Assembly: GCA_937934745.1 (NCBI GenBank)
Contig: CALGZC010000009.1
Location: 1-61,400, forward strand
Length of the DNA stretch: 61,400 nt
Direction: 5' to 3'
Source: an uncultured Blastocatellia bacterium
GTDB taxonomy: Bacteria; Acidobacteriota; Blastocatellia; Chloracidobacteriales; Chloracidobacteriaceae
Shown: positions 44,339 to 52,631 of the stretch, one piece after another
Position numbering within the stretch: the first letter of the stretch is position 1
How the letters are laid out: each line of letters begins with the position of its first letter
Made by a program: the position numbers and the translations under genes
The notes under the pieces: generated by a model
What the model was told of the DNA's origin: nothing
The model's input: the letters and a program-made list of their open reading frames with translations, nothing else
The model's database searches: none

Positions 44339-45083
44339 CCTGCAGTTGCCGGGTCTCCAACCAAGCACGCAGGCGCTCCGGGTAGTCCGTCACAATGCCA
44401 TCTACCCCACAGGCCAAGACGCGCTCAAAGTCGCTTCGCTCGTTTACCGTCCAGGTGTTCACCTGCATCCCCCGCCGATGCGCAGCGGCGACACCAGCCG
44501 CCGTGACTAACGTGTGGTGTGGGTGTAGGGCGCTGAGACGCAGCAGGCGGGAAACAGGTAGCCGACGTACAGACCACCATGAGTGCCGCCGGTACAGGTA
44601 GGCCAGGGCAACCTGCGGATCAGCCTGCTGCATGCGCCACAGTGTTAGCGGATTGAATGACGAAACCAGGCAACGGTCACGCAACCTAAACTCGGCGATA
44701 AGGCGTGCCACCATGCACTCTATGTTGTTGTTGTCAAAGGCTTCGCGCTTGATTTCGACGTTGATAGACAGGCCTGCCGGGAGGCACTCGAACACCTCCT
44801 GCAGCGTGGGGATGGTTTCACCGACAAATTCCTGAGCGTACCACCTACCGAAGTCAAAGGTGCGCAATATGGTCAGCGAAAGTTCATTGACACGTCCGGC
44901 GCCGTTCGAGGTGCGTTCAACGGTGGCGTCGTGAATGACGACAACCTCGCCTGACGCACAGCACCGAACGTCCAACTCAATCCCGTCGGCACCGAGGGCA
45001 AAAGCCCGCGTAAACGCCGCGTGCGTGTTTTCAGGCGACGTACCTGCCGCGCCTCGATGTCCATAAATCCTGGGGCGCTTCAT
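44325..45083 (-). CDS. glycerophosphodiester phosphodiesterase
   Basis: Cleaves glycerophosphodiesters from phospholipid turnover to glycerol-3-phosphate and alcohol. 252 residues. The GDPD signature is intact: GHRGAAGTSPENTHAAF near residue 6, GIELDVR with its metal-binding Glu and Asp near 35, VIHDATVERTSNG near 50, and the NVEIK motif near 110. The ending LACGVDGIVTDYPERLRAWL is typical. There is no signal peptide, so it is a cytosolic UgpQ-like form. I start at MKRPRIYGHRG; an ATG six codons earlier is possible. Confidence 0.9.
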   Translation of the reverse strand: MKRPRIYGHRGAAGTSPENTHAAFTRAFALGADGIELDVRCCASGEVVVIHDATVERTSNGAGRVNELSLTILRTFDFGRWYAQEFVGETIPTLQEVFECLPAGLSINVEIKREAFDNNNIECMVARLIAEFRLRDRCLVSSFNPLTLWRMQQADPQVALAYLYRRHSWWSVRRLPVSRLLRLSALHPHHTLVTAAGVAAAHRRGMQVNTWTVNERSDFERVLACGVDGIVTDYPERLRAWLETRQLQVTAA

Positions 45084-45265
45084 AGGAACGCACCGGCGCA
45101 AAAAAGCGAAAACCCTGTTGCCAGTCAGAACTAATCGGTGTATAACTCCAGCAGATCACATGCCCTGTGACGGCAGGGCTTGGGCGCTTGAGCGACCTAA
45201 AAATTTCGTCTTTCCCATAAAGCGAAATCCGTCAACCCGCCTCGATCACAACGCGCTGTGAGTCG

Positions 45266-45297
45266 GAAGCCCTCCTCCCAATCGGGAGGGGGGCTTC
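45266..45297 (-). terminator. hairpin ending the SufR-Mrp operon
   Basis: GAAGCCCTCCTCCC (45266-45279) pairs with GGGAGGGGGGCTTC (45284-45297), 14 base pairs with one G-U, across a 4-base loop. It lies 20 bases beyond the stop of the small leftward gene. It has no real U-run, so it may end or protect the mRNA without being a classical terminator. Confidence 0.6.
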
Positions 45298-45316
45298 TTC
45301 CCCATGGTGGATAACG

Positions 45317-45535
45317 TTAAGCAGCGGCCCGCGCCGGGCTATCGTCATGGATGTCCACTTGAATCAACCCATTACGATAGAGGGCGTAGCCGCTCGGCGT
45401 ACTGGCAATGATGGATGGAATCCCGCGTTCGGCAAACCACCGCTGCCACCGCTCCAGATCACGATAGCCTTCAGACTTCTTACTTTTGACGAAGGTGGAA
45501 AAACGGTTTTCCTCACAAATGACAACCTGTCCCAT
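45317..45535 (-). CDS. small conserved-looking protein after mrp
   Basis: A 72-residue cytosolic protein (GQVVICEENRFSTFVKSKK at the start, with a GYRDLERWQRWFAERGIPS helix and a GYALYRNGLIQVDIHDD strand). I recognise no family. GGAGGTGA stands five or six bases before the ATG, a strong ribosome binding site that decides the start over an upstream in-frame codon. It is 19 bases after the mrp stop and ends just before a hairpin, so it is part of the SufR-Mrp operon. Confidence 0.7.
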   Translation of the reverse strand: MGQVVICEENRFSTFVKSKKSEGYRDLERWQRWFAERGIPSIIASTPSGYALYRNGLIQVDIHDDSPARAAA

Positions 45536-45554
45536 GGTTTTCACCTCCACTGTG

Positions 45555-46634
45555 TTACCCTCCAAGGTTCAGTTCAGGAAGTTCAGGTGCTGCCATTGCC
45601 GCTACCGAGACCTGGGCGGCGAGTCGTTCGGCAATGGACTGAAAGGCTCTGGCTTGCGTGCTCTGGGGGGATCCGACGACGACCGGCACGCCGTTGTCGC
45701 CGCCCTCCCGGATTTCGATGCTTAGGGGAATTTCGCCGAGAAAAGCCGTTCCGAACTTTTCAGCCATCGCTGCCCCCCCACCTTTGCCAAAAATGTAAAT
45801 CGGTTCGGGGATGTTCGGATGTGTGAAGTAACTCATATTTTCAACAATGCCGAAAATCGGCACGCCAACTTGCTTGAACATGTTGAACGCCTTACGCACA
45901 TCGGCGAGCGCGACTTCCTGCGGGGTCGTCACCAGCACGGCCCCTGAAACCGGGACGAGCTGCGCCAACGAAAGTTGGACATCACCCGTGCCGGGTGGCA
46001 TATCCACAATGAGGTAATCGAGTTCCCCCCACTCAACATCGCGGAGAAACTGTTGGACAACGCCATGCAACATCGGACCCCGCATGATCACCGGCTTATC
46101 GCCCCGGTTGATGAGGCCGATGGACATAAACTTTACGCCGTGTGCTTCGCGCGGGAGTATCTTGTTGCCACGCACCCGCGGTTCTTCGATGACCCCCATC
46201 ATGATGGGAACATTCGGCCCATACACGTCTGTATCAAGCAAGCCAACGCGCGCACCGGTCCGCCCCAGAGCCACTGCCAAGTTGACGGCAACAGTTGACT
46301 TCCCGACGCCACCCTTGCCTGAGCTGACAGCGATGATGTTTTTGACACCGGGGATGCCCACTTTTTCCGGCACGCCGCGTCCGTGTGGCACCTGGGCTTC
46401 CATCTTGACCGTCACCTGCTTGACACCCGGAATCGCCGCGACGACTTCCCGCGCCTGATGCTCCAGTTGCTCTTTGACCGGGCAGGCCGGCGTTGTCAGG
46501 ACAAAGCGAAATGCCACATGGCCGTCGTCAATCTTGATGTCCTGAATCATGCCGAGCGAAACAACGTCCCGGCGCAGGTCTGGGTCTTCAACGGTGCGCA
46601 GGGCATCAAGCACTTGCTGTTCTAAAATGCGCAT
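45555..46634 (-). CDS. Mrp/ApbC-family iron-sulphur cluster carrier ATPase
   Basis: A 359-residue P-loop protein. An N-terminal MIP18/DUF59 domain (ALRTVEDPDLRRDVVSLGMI) is followed by the ATPase with SSGKGGVGKSTVAVNLA near residue 105, LLDTDVYGPNVP and DMPPGTGDVQLSLAQ. It should carry or assemble Fe-S clusters. The usual CxxC after ENMSYF is missing: it reads ENMSYFTHPNIPEPIYIFG. From memory, cyanobacterial homologues also lack it. The ATG overlaps the preceding regulator's TGA by one base (TGATG), so translation is coupled. Confidence 0.9.
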   Translation of the reverse strand: MRILEQQVLDALRTVEDPDLRRDVVSLGMIQDIKIDDGHVAFRFVLTTPACPVKEQLEHQAREVVAAIPGVKQVTVKMEAQVPHGRGVPEKVGIPGVKNIIAVSSGKGGVGKSTVAVNLAVALGRTGARVGLLDTDVYGPNVPIMMGVIEEPRVRGNKILPREAHGVKFMSIGLINRGDKPVIMRGPMLHGVVQQFLRDVEWGELDYLIVDMPPGTGDVQLSLAQLVPVSGAVLVTTPQEVALADVRKAFNMFKQVGVPIFGIVENMSYFTHPNIPEPIYIFGKGGGAAMAEKFGTAFLGEIPLSIEIREGGDNGVPVVVGSPQSTQARAFQSIAERLAAQVSVAAMAAPELPELNLGG

Positions 46635-47299
46635 CACGCTGTCTCTCCCGATGAAGCAGCCGCAGACGGCGGAAAAATACGGTAGCCACAGGCTCCATCA
46701 CCATTAGCCATCCATTGCTCACGCACGACCTGACCGCCTAGCAACGCTTCATAGAGCTGTCGTTCCTGGGCGCATAGCTCTGAAAACGTCTTGGCGACAT
46801 TGATGGTGGGACAGTTGCGCTCGATAAGCCGGAACGAGCCGTCGGGGAGAGCTTCATATTCGGCAAGATACCCCCGCTCGATGAGAAACTCTGCGAGTTT
46901 TGCTACACGTGCCGGAAAATCAAGCCCTGCCAGGTGGGGGGCCAAATGCCGCAGCACCTGGGCAGCCCGGGCGCTGATAACCCGGAGAACGGCTTCCTCG
47001 CCAAAACACTGGCGTGTCATCTGTAAGAGTTCACAGGCCAGCACGTCATAGCTGCGTGGAAAGAGCTCGGCTGCCCGCGCCGTCAGCGAGTAGTAGTGAC
47101 ACGGCCGGCCACGCCCCTGCGCCACCGTACGATAGGTGACGTACCCCTGACGCTCTAAAATTTCTAGATGACGCCGTGTACTCACCCGGGTCAGACCGAG
47201 CGCCGCTGCCAAGGCCTCACTCGTCAGCTCACCGTGCTGCTTGAGGAGGCGAATGATGTCGCTGCGATGTTCTTTGAGAAGACCGGTCAGGGCTGTCAT
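46634..47299 (-). CDS. SufR-like Fe-S-responsive transcriptional repressor
   Basis: About 221 residues. A winged helix covers residues 5-65 (LLKEHRSDIIRLLKQHGELT, LGLTRVSTRRHLEILERQG). C-terminal Cys in RNCPTIN, ELCAQE and GACGYRI match the spacing of the cluster-binding Cys of cyanobacterial SufR. SufR represses Fe-S assembly genes when holding a cluster. Linkage to mrp, with coupled translation, supports that role. An ATG five codons earlier is possible. The promoter must lie in the 60-base AT-rich gap to hisA, which holds a palindrome. Confidence 0.78.
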   Translation of the reverse strand: MTALTGLLKEHRSDIIRLLKQHGELTSEALAAALGLTRVSTRRHLEILERQGYVTYRTVAQGRGRPCHYYSLTARAAELFPRSYDVLACELLQMTRQCFGEEAVLRVISARAAQVLRHLAPHLAGLDFPARVAKLAEFLIERGYLAEYEALPDGSFRLIERNCPTINVAKTFSELCAQERQLYEALLGGQVVREQWMANGDGACGYRIFPPSAAASSGETA

Positions 47300-47337
47300 G
47301 GCAGCCCAAAGCATGCCACTGGGGATAGATTTTTGTC

Positions 47338-47356
47338 AATAAAAATGTTTTTTATT
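47338..47356. promoter_or_regulatory. AT-rich palindrome between hisA and sufR-like gene
   Basis: AATAAAAA (47338-47345) and TTTTTATT (47349-47356) form a perfect 8-base inverted repeat around TGT. On the minus strand TTGACA lies just after it, at 47332-47337. In this GC-rich DNA it stands out, and it sits in the gap that must hold the promoter of the SufR-like operon. It may be an operator, an UP-like element, or a weak hisA terminator. Confidence 0.45.
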
Positions 47357-47359
47357 TTT

Positions 47360-48094
47360 CTAAATCCTGCAACCAACAGCCTGGAAGGCAGCGCGGAGCG
47401 TCAACCGTCCCTCGTAAAGGGCTTTGCCGACGATACAGCCCTCGATTACGCCTGTCGCGGCCAGGGCTTGGAGGTCTGCCAGATCGGCGACGCCGCCGGA
47501 GGCAATGACCTTTAGTCCGGTTGCCTGCGCGAGTTCCGTCGTGGCAGCGACATTGACGCCACTGAGCATGCCATCACGGGCGATGTCGGTGTAGATGATG
47601 CGGGTCACACCCTGGGCTTGCACCTGCTGAGCCAGGCTCAGCGGCGTGCAGTTCCCAGCCGTTTGCCAGCCATGGGTGACAACCTGCCCCCACTTGGCAT
47701 CAATCCCGACGGCGATAGCTTCCGTTCCAAAGCGGGCAACAAGTTCGGCAACCAGTGCCGGCTGCTCAATGGCGACAGTGCCGAGAATGAGACGGCGGAC
47801 TCCCAGATCAAACAACCGTTCGGCCGCCGCTAGACTGCGGACACCACCGCCAAATTGGACCGGTACGGCTATTGCCCGCACGATGCGTACCGTCGCACGC
47901 AGGTTTTCGGCGTCGGCATCGTCAAAAGCGCCGTCAAGATTGACAATGTGCAGCCAACGTGCGCCTTCGTCACACCACCGCCGGGCAACCTGGAGTGGGT
48001 CGGCGGCATAGACTGTGGCGCTGTTTTTTTCCCCCTGTCGCAGCCGCACACAGCGCCCCTGCTGCAGATCAATGGCCGGAATGATCTCAAACAT
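47360..48094 (-). CDS. hisA: phosphoribosyl-ProFAR isomerase HisA
   Basis: Histidine biosynthesis enzyme, a TIM barrel of 244 residues. The first catalytic Asp is in IPAIDLQQGRCVRL near residue 8, the second in IYTDIARDGML near 170. Phosphate-binding motifs FGGGVRS and IASGGVAD match HisA. HisF has a different start (IIPCLD), so HisA is favoured. It starts eight bases after the E1 gene stop, so the two are co-transcribed, although other his genes are absent. Confidence 0.93.
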   Translation of the reverse strand: MFEIIPAIDLQQGRCVRLRQGEKNSATVYAADPLQVARRWCDEGARWLHIVNLDGAFDDADAENLRATVRIVRAIAVPVQFGGGVRSLAAAERLFDLGVRRLILGTVAIEQPALVAELVARFGTEAIAVGIDAKWGQVVTHGWQTAGNCTPLSLAQQVQAQGVTRIIYTDIARDGMLSGVNVAATTELAQATGLKVIASGGVADLADLQALAATGVIEGCIVGKALYEGRLTLRAAFQAVGCRI

Positions 48095-48102
48095 CGTCGG
48101 GT

Positions 48103-50226
48103 TCAGTACTCAGCCAGCGCCACAATTGCCCCGACGAGGTCAGCAACTTGCGGTAGGATGTAGTCCTCGACTTGCGGGGCATAGGCGACAAACGTATCAA
48201 GAGCGCCAATGCGGCGCACGGGCGCGTCAAGATTGTCGAAGAGCTCCTCGCTAATGCGGGCTGCGATTTCCGCACCGTAGCCCCACGACAGGGACTCTTC
48301 ATGCGCTACGATCACACGGTTGGTTTTCTTGACCGATGCAACAATAGCCCCCCAGTCATAGGGAGACAGCGTTCGCAAATCAATCACTTCAACCGATATG
48401 TCATACTCCTGCTCCACTTCCCGAGCGGCGACAAGTGCCTGCTGGACCAAGGCGCCATAGGTAATCACCGTCAGGTCGTCTCCCGCCCGGACGGTCCTGG
48501 CCTTTCCAAACGGGATCATGTAGTCAGGTCCTGGGTAAACGCCCTTGTTGTAGGCCTGGCGGTACAGGTGCTTGTGCTCCAGAAAGATCACCGGGTCATC
48601 GGCACGAATCGCCGTCCGCAGCAAGCCGTTGGCATCTTCCGCCGTAGACGGAAACACCACCCGCAGACCAGGAATGTGTGTAAACAGCGTTTCCCCCGAT
48701 TGACTGTGATAAATCGCGCCGCCTTTGAGATACCCTCCAATCGGGACTCGGACGACAACCGGACACTTGAAGGCGCCGTTTGAGCGCCACCGTAATAAAG
48801 CCATCTCGTTGCGAAGCTGCATGTAGGCCGGCCAGATGTAGTCAAAAAACTGAATTTCAACCACCGGCTTGAAGCCGGCCGTTGCTAAACCGATGGCGCG
48901 GCCAATGATGTTGGCCTCTGCAAGCGGCGAGTTGTAGACACGGTCACTGCCGTAGAGCCGTTGTAGGTTGTGCGTGACCTTGAACACGCCTCCCTTACCC
49001 TTGACTTCGGTGAGGTTCTTTTCACGGCTGGCATCGGCAACATCTTCGCCGAAGACCAAAATTCGTGGGTCGCGAGCCATTTCGTCACGCAGGCAGGCGT
49101 TGAGCAAATCCACCATCGTGGTCGGCGTACCTTCATGGTGCGTCCGTGGGCTGTCAAAAACAGGCGAGGTGGGGTCAACATCCGGTGAGTAAACGTAGAG
49201 GGTGGCCGTCTCTGGGGCAGGCTGTGAACTGGCAAGCGCTTCGGCGGTGGCGGCGTTGACTTCGCGTTCAACGTCGGCGCGTAACGCGGCTAAGTCATCT
49301 TCCGTCGCGATGCCTTCGCGGAGTAGAAAATTGGCGAATGTCACCAGCGGGTCGCGCCGCGCGTCACTTTCTCGTTCGTCCGGGGTGCGGTAGAGCCGTT
49401 CGTCATCAGAAAGCGAATGGGAGTAAGGACGGATAACATGGGCGTGTACCAGCGCTGGGCCACGCCGTTCGCGGGCATAGGATACCCCCTGCTGCATGGC
49501 CTGGTAGCTGGCGAGCAAGTCGGTGCCATCAACTTCCACCACCAGCAGGTCGGGGTAGCCGCGTACGAGCCGTGAGATGCTGCCGCCGGCCGTTTGTACC
49601 TCAACCGGCACGGAAATCGCATAACCGTTGTCTTCGATCAGGTACACCACAGGAAGTTTAAGGTTGCAGGCCGTATTGAGTGACTCAAAAAATTCCCCTT
49701 CGCTTGTCGTCCCCTCGCCTGCCGAGCAATACACGACGGCGTCCGGTGGAAACTGTTGTCCCAGAACGGCCGGATCGAGCTTCAACCGTGCCTGCCGGTA
49801 CATCGCCTCGGCAAACCCAACTGCCTGGAGAAATTGCGTGCCGGTACAACTGGATTTGGAAACGATGTTGAGCGACTTGTGTCCCCAGTGTGATGGCATC
49901 TGACGCCCCCCAGAGTTCGGATCGGCCGCCGCCCCAACGGCTGCTAATAGCATTTCCAGCGGCGTCATGCCGAGTTCCAAGCACAGGGCGCGGTCGCGGT
50001 AGTAGGCATAAAACCAGTCATAAGCGGGACGGAGGGCGCGTCCGGCAGCGACGAGAATCGCTTCGTGACCGGCACCGCTGATCTGAAAGAAGACCTTGTT
50101 TTGGCCCTTGAGCTGGATTTCTTTGTCATCAAGACGGCGTGACAAGACCATCGTGCGGTACATCGCCATCAAGTCTCCCGGCTCGAGGCCGGCATACGTC
50201 TGGTGCAGAACAGGCTGAGGCTGCAA
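48103..50226 (-). CDS. fused alpha-beta E1 2-oxoacid dehydrogenase (branched-chain type)
   Basis: A 707-residue thiamine-diphosphate enzyme with the E1 alpha part at the N-terminus ([20 protein letters not shown], then the TPP motif [10 protein letters not shown] to EDNGYA) and the beta part at the C-terminus ([34 protein letters not shown]). It decarboxylates a 2-oxoacid and loads the acyl group on E2. Fused forms of this layout are usually annotated as branched-chain or pyruvate E1. The start is a TTG behind GGAGGAG; the long upstream open frame shows no homology. E2 and E3 are elsewhere. hisA follows after eight bases. Confidence 0.88.
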   Translation of the reverse strand: MQPQPVLHQTYAGLEPGDLMAMYRTMVLSRRLDDKEIQLKGQNKVFFQISGAGHEAILVAAGRALRPAYDWFYAYYRDRALCLELGMTPLEMLLAAVGAAADPNSGGRQMPSHWGHKSLNIVSKSSCTGTQFLQAVGFAEAMYRQARLKLDPAVLGQQFPPDAVVYCSAGEGTTSEGEFFESLNTACNLKLPVVYLIEDNGYAISVPVEVQTAGGSISRLVRGYPDLLVVEVDGTDLLASYQAMQQGVSYARERRGPALVHAHVIRPYSHSLSDDERLYRTPDERESDARRDPLVTFANFLLREGIATEDDLAALRADVEREVNAATAEALASSQPAPETATLYVYSPDVDPTSPVFDSPRTHHEGTPTTMVDLLNACLRDEMARDPRILVFGEDVADASREKNLTEVKGKGGVFKVTHNLQRLYGSDRVYNSPLAEANIIGRAIGLATAGFKPVVEIQFFDYIWPAYMQLRNEMALLRWRSNGAFKCPVVVRVPIGGYLKGGAIYHSQSGETLFTHIPGLRVVFPSTAEDANGLLRTAIRADDPVIFLEHKHLYRQAYNKGVYPGPDYMIPFGKARTVRAGDDLTVITYGALVQQALVAAREVEQEYDISVEVIDLRTLSPYDWGAIVASVKKTNRVIVAHEESLSWGYGAEIAARISEELFDNLDAPVRRIGALDTFVAYAPQVEDYILPQVADLVGAIVALAEY

Positions 50227-50405
50227 GAACTGATCTCCTCCGAAGCAAGCTAGACACACGGGGACAGGTTCCGTAACCCGAATGACGGGGCCGGCAGTCC
50301 CTTTGTGATCTGTCACACGTCGTTTTTCAAGTGAAAAATAACCCTGCTGCTCAACTCGACTGCCCCGACCACGGGCAGGCTTGTTGGGCGAAGGCGCGCC
50401 AACGG

Positions 50406-50834
50406 TTAGTGCCGACAGACGGTGCGAGCGTGTACCAACCGGTGGTTGACCAGGTTGGCGCCGGCGACGAACAACGCTCCGATGACCATCCCCAAGGTTT
50501 CCAGTGCCGAGCCTTCGGTGATGAACAACTTGGTGACAAGTATCAGGCCGAACCCCAAGGTAAACAGGCCCAGCGGCTGAAGCTGGCGGTGGTCCCGGCA
50601 GTAGCTCGGCGGCAATGTCACGATGCCCATCAACCCCGCTAGGCCAATGAGTGACCATTCCAACCACGGCGTCGTCAACAGGCCCAGCCCGATCAGCGGG
50701 AGAACGCCGATGAGCAGTGGCATTGCCAGGCAGTGAATGGCGCACAGAAAAGAAGCAGCAGCGCCAAACCGGTTGAGTTGGTCAAGCCAAATGGCCTGAT
50801 TGGGTCTGGATGACGGCGTGTCGCTCTCGACCAT
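50406..50834 (-). CDS. MerC-domain membrane protein
   Basis: A 142-residue protein with about four membrane helices. [15 protein letters not shown] near residue 28 has the Cys-x3-Cys pair expected in MerC-type proteins. Other Cys lie in PSYCRDH and TVCRH. MerC of mercury operons imports Hg(II); chromosomal relatives have no fixed role. No merA or merR is nearby, so mercury resistance should not be assumed. It is separated from the E1 gene by about 180 bases with no clear gene. Confidence 0.75.
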   Translation of the reverse strand: MVESDTPSSRPNQAIWLDQLNRFGAAASFLCAIHCLAMPLLIGVLPLIGLGLLTTPWLEWSLIGLAGLMGIVTLPPSYCRDHRQLQPLGLFTLGFGLILVTKLFITEGSALETLGMVIGALFVAGANLVNHRLVHARTVCRH

Positions 50835-50950
50835 ATCCCTGCCCTGAGTCAGGAAGTTATCAGTTATTTGATTTTAGGAGATTTCCTGAATGGCAGCAAG
50901 CATCCCTTGGATGGCTACCGTGCAGCCAGTTGCACGTGCTGAGGTCGGCA

Positions 50951-50979
50951 TTGACGAAAAGTATCTTGAATCTTATCCT
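50951..50979 (+). promoter_or_regulatory. candidate sigma-70 promoter of rpsT
   Basis: TTGACG (50951-50956) and TATCCT (50974-50979) are separated by 17 bases. They lie about 50 bases before the S20 start codon, with AAGGAGA between as ribosome binding site. This is the best vegetative-type promoter I see in the window. Confidence 0.6.
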
Positions 50980-51029
50980 AGCCGACTGGCTTTAAACCGA
51001 AGCTTTACCAAGGAGACGAACCAAGCTGC

Positions 51030-51395
51030 ATGCCGAATAAGGCTTCCGCCATCAAACGTGTCCGCCAAACCGAGCGGCGCAATCGGTTCAACCGGCGCAA
51101 CCGAAGCCGCTTACGAACCTTTATCAAGAAGTTTCGGGCAGCACTCAGAAAACCAGCGCCTGAGGACCTGGCGTTGCTTGAGCCGCAGAAGTTATCCGGC
51201 GTCAACAAGAAGACGGCGACGGGACTTCAGAAGGTGTACCTTGAGGCCGTCTCGATTATTGATAAGTCTGTTCAGAAAGGCATCATTCACCGCAACACGG
51301 CAGCCCGCTATAAATCGCGGCTCTGGCGCCGGATTGCCACGACTCTCGGGCAGTCCAAAGTGCAGCCGGAGGTGCCTCCCCCAACCCTGACCTGA
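51030..51395 (+). CDS. rpsT: 30S ribosomal protein S20
   Basis: Binds 16S rRNA in the small subunit. The start MPNKASAIKRVRQTERRN and the GIIHRNTAARYKSRLWRRI end are typical. At 121 residues it is longer than the usual 85-90: a mid-protein insertion (about residues 40-60, PAPEDLALLEPQKLSG) and a Pro-rich tail account for this. AAGGAGA precedes the ATG. It is single, with its own promoter. Confidence 0.94.
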   Translation: MPNKASAIKRVRQTERRNRFNRRNRSRLRTFIKKFRAALRKPAPEDLALLEPQKLSGVNKKTATGLQKVYLEAVSIIDKSVQKGIIHRNTAARYKSRLWRRIATTLGQSKVQPEVPPPTLT

Positions 51396-51404
51396 GCCCG
51401 ACCC

Positions 51405-52607
51405 GTGCAGTCGGCTGCTTTTTGCCAATGTTTCCCGGTTAGCTCTGTCGGGCGGTGGGGTGCTGTTTGTCTGCTGACCTGGGTGCTATGCCTGTCACAA
51501 ACAACCGGTGGGCTTGATGCTGCGTTGCCCCCACCTTCGCCTGCTGGCCGCGTGCCGGCCTACAGGGCGGACCACGCGGCCCTTGCAGCGCGCTACGCCC
51601 CGATTTTCTACCAGGGACTGGGACAGTTGCTGCGCTTTGATTACATCACGAACTTTGACTTCGACAACGACTGGCGCGGGGATAACAACTGGCAAAACGC
51701 CGAAGACACCCGGTTTCCGTTGGCGGCGTGGGTGTATTTTTCCGTGTGCGAGACAACGACGCACTACTTCATTCACTATGCCGTCTTTCATCCGCGCGAC
51801 TGGAAAGGCGGAAGCCGGCGCGGCGTCGTCATGAGCGATCTGTTGCGCCTCGGCGCACGGTATGGGCGACGGTACGATCCGACCAGGGTCGTGGACGACC
51901 TTGTTCTGGCGCATGAAAACGACCTGGAAGGCTGCCTTGTGGTGGTTGCCAAGCGTAATCCACGCTCAAAAAACACCGAACGGGTCGTGTTTGTGGAATC
52001 GCTTGCCCACAACAAGTTTCTCCGCTACAGGCCGGGCACGAGTCGGTCTCAACACACGGTTCAACTTGAAGACGGTCGTCCGGTGCTGTTCATTGAGCCG
52101 CGCGGCCATGGGATCGAGGCCTATCGGGGCAGCCAACGCCAGCTCCGGAGTGCAGTCAAAGGCGTTGTGCGCTATGAGTATACCGGTCGCCCCGACGTTC
52201 CCCAGGAAGGTGAACCACCACGGCGCTTGGGCTATGCCTTGGTGCCGATTGAATCAACGCTCTGGGCGCGGGCCCAATCCGGGCGGAATGAGACCTATGG
52301 CGAGCAGTTTAACTACGGGACGCGGCACCTGACAGTCGCCGGCAAACGGCGTGCGTTTTGGCTTAGCACGCTGGGATCCGCCTTTTTGGGCGTGAACGGT
52401 GGTCGGAACATGGCACGACCACCCTGGGGTTGGTTCGACCGCAACGAACGCCACCGCCCGCTCGGCGAGTGGTATTTCGACCCGGCAGCGACCATTAAGC
52501 GACATTTTCACCTGGACGATTCGTTCTCGATCAGTTACACCGCCCACTTGCTGCTCCAGACGACGTCAACCGGACGGCGCGCGACCGGCGCTCGTTCCGG
52601 CCCATGA
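51405..52607 (+). CDS. secreted protein of unknown function
   Basis: A 400-residue protein starting at GTG. A signal peptide (VCLLTWVLCLSQTTGGLDA) is followed by one globular domain rich in aromatic residues. Notable motifs are RYAPIFYQG, FDFDNDWRGDN, HYAVFHPRDWKGG, LAHENDLEGCLVVV, EPRGHGIEAY and PPWGWFD. The HENDxEG segment near residue 165 recalls the metal-binding motif of NPP1-like secreted proteins, but I do not trust that resemblance enough to name it. It starts nine bases after rpsT, perhaps by read-through, and is convergent with ftsI. Confidence 0.65.
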   Translation: MQSAAFCQCFPVSSVGRWGAVCLLTWVLCLSQTTGGLDAALPPPSPAGRVPAYRADHAALAARYAPIFYQGLGQLLRFDYITNFDFDNDWRGDNNWQNAEDTRFPLAAWVYFSVCETTTHYFIHYAVFHPRDWKGGSRRGVVMSDLLRLGARYGRRYDPTRVVDDLVLAHENDLEGCLVVVAKRNPRSKNTERVVFVESLAHNKFLRYRPGTSRSQHTVQLEDGRPVLFIEPRGHGIEAYRGSQRQLRSAVKGVVRYEYTGRPDVPQEGEPPRRLGYALVPIESTLWARAQSGRNETYGEQFNYGTRHLTVAGKRRAFWLSTLGSAFLGVNGGRNMARPPWGWFDRNERHRPLGEWYFDPAATIKRHFHLDDSFSISYTAHLLLQTTSTGRRATGARSGP

Positions 52608-52631
52608 AGTCGGCCGCCCATCAAGTGGCAC

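Noticed and set aside
50227-50745. N-terminal extension of the E1 gene
   Set aside because: The TTG at 50226 has GGAGGAG in front and the homology begins there; the upstream residues look like non-coding translation.
50406-50834. Mercury resistance operon
   Set aside because: Only one MerC-like gene is present; merA, merR, merT and merP are absent.
50890-51390. 166-codon frame overlapping the S20 gene
   Set aside because: It is out of frame with rpsT and spans the promoter.
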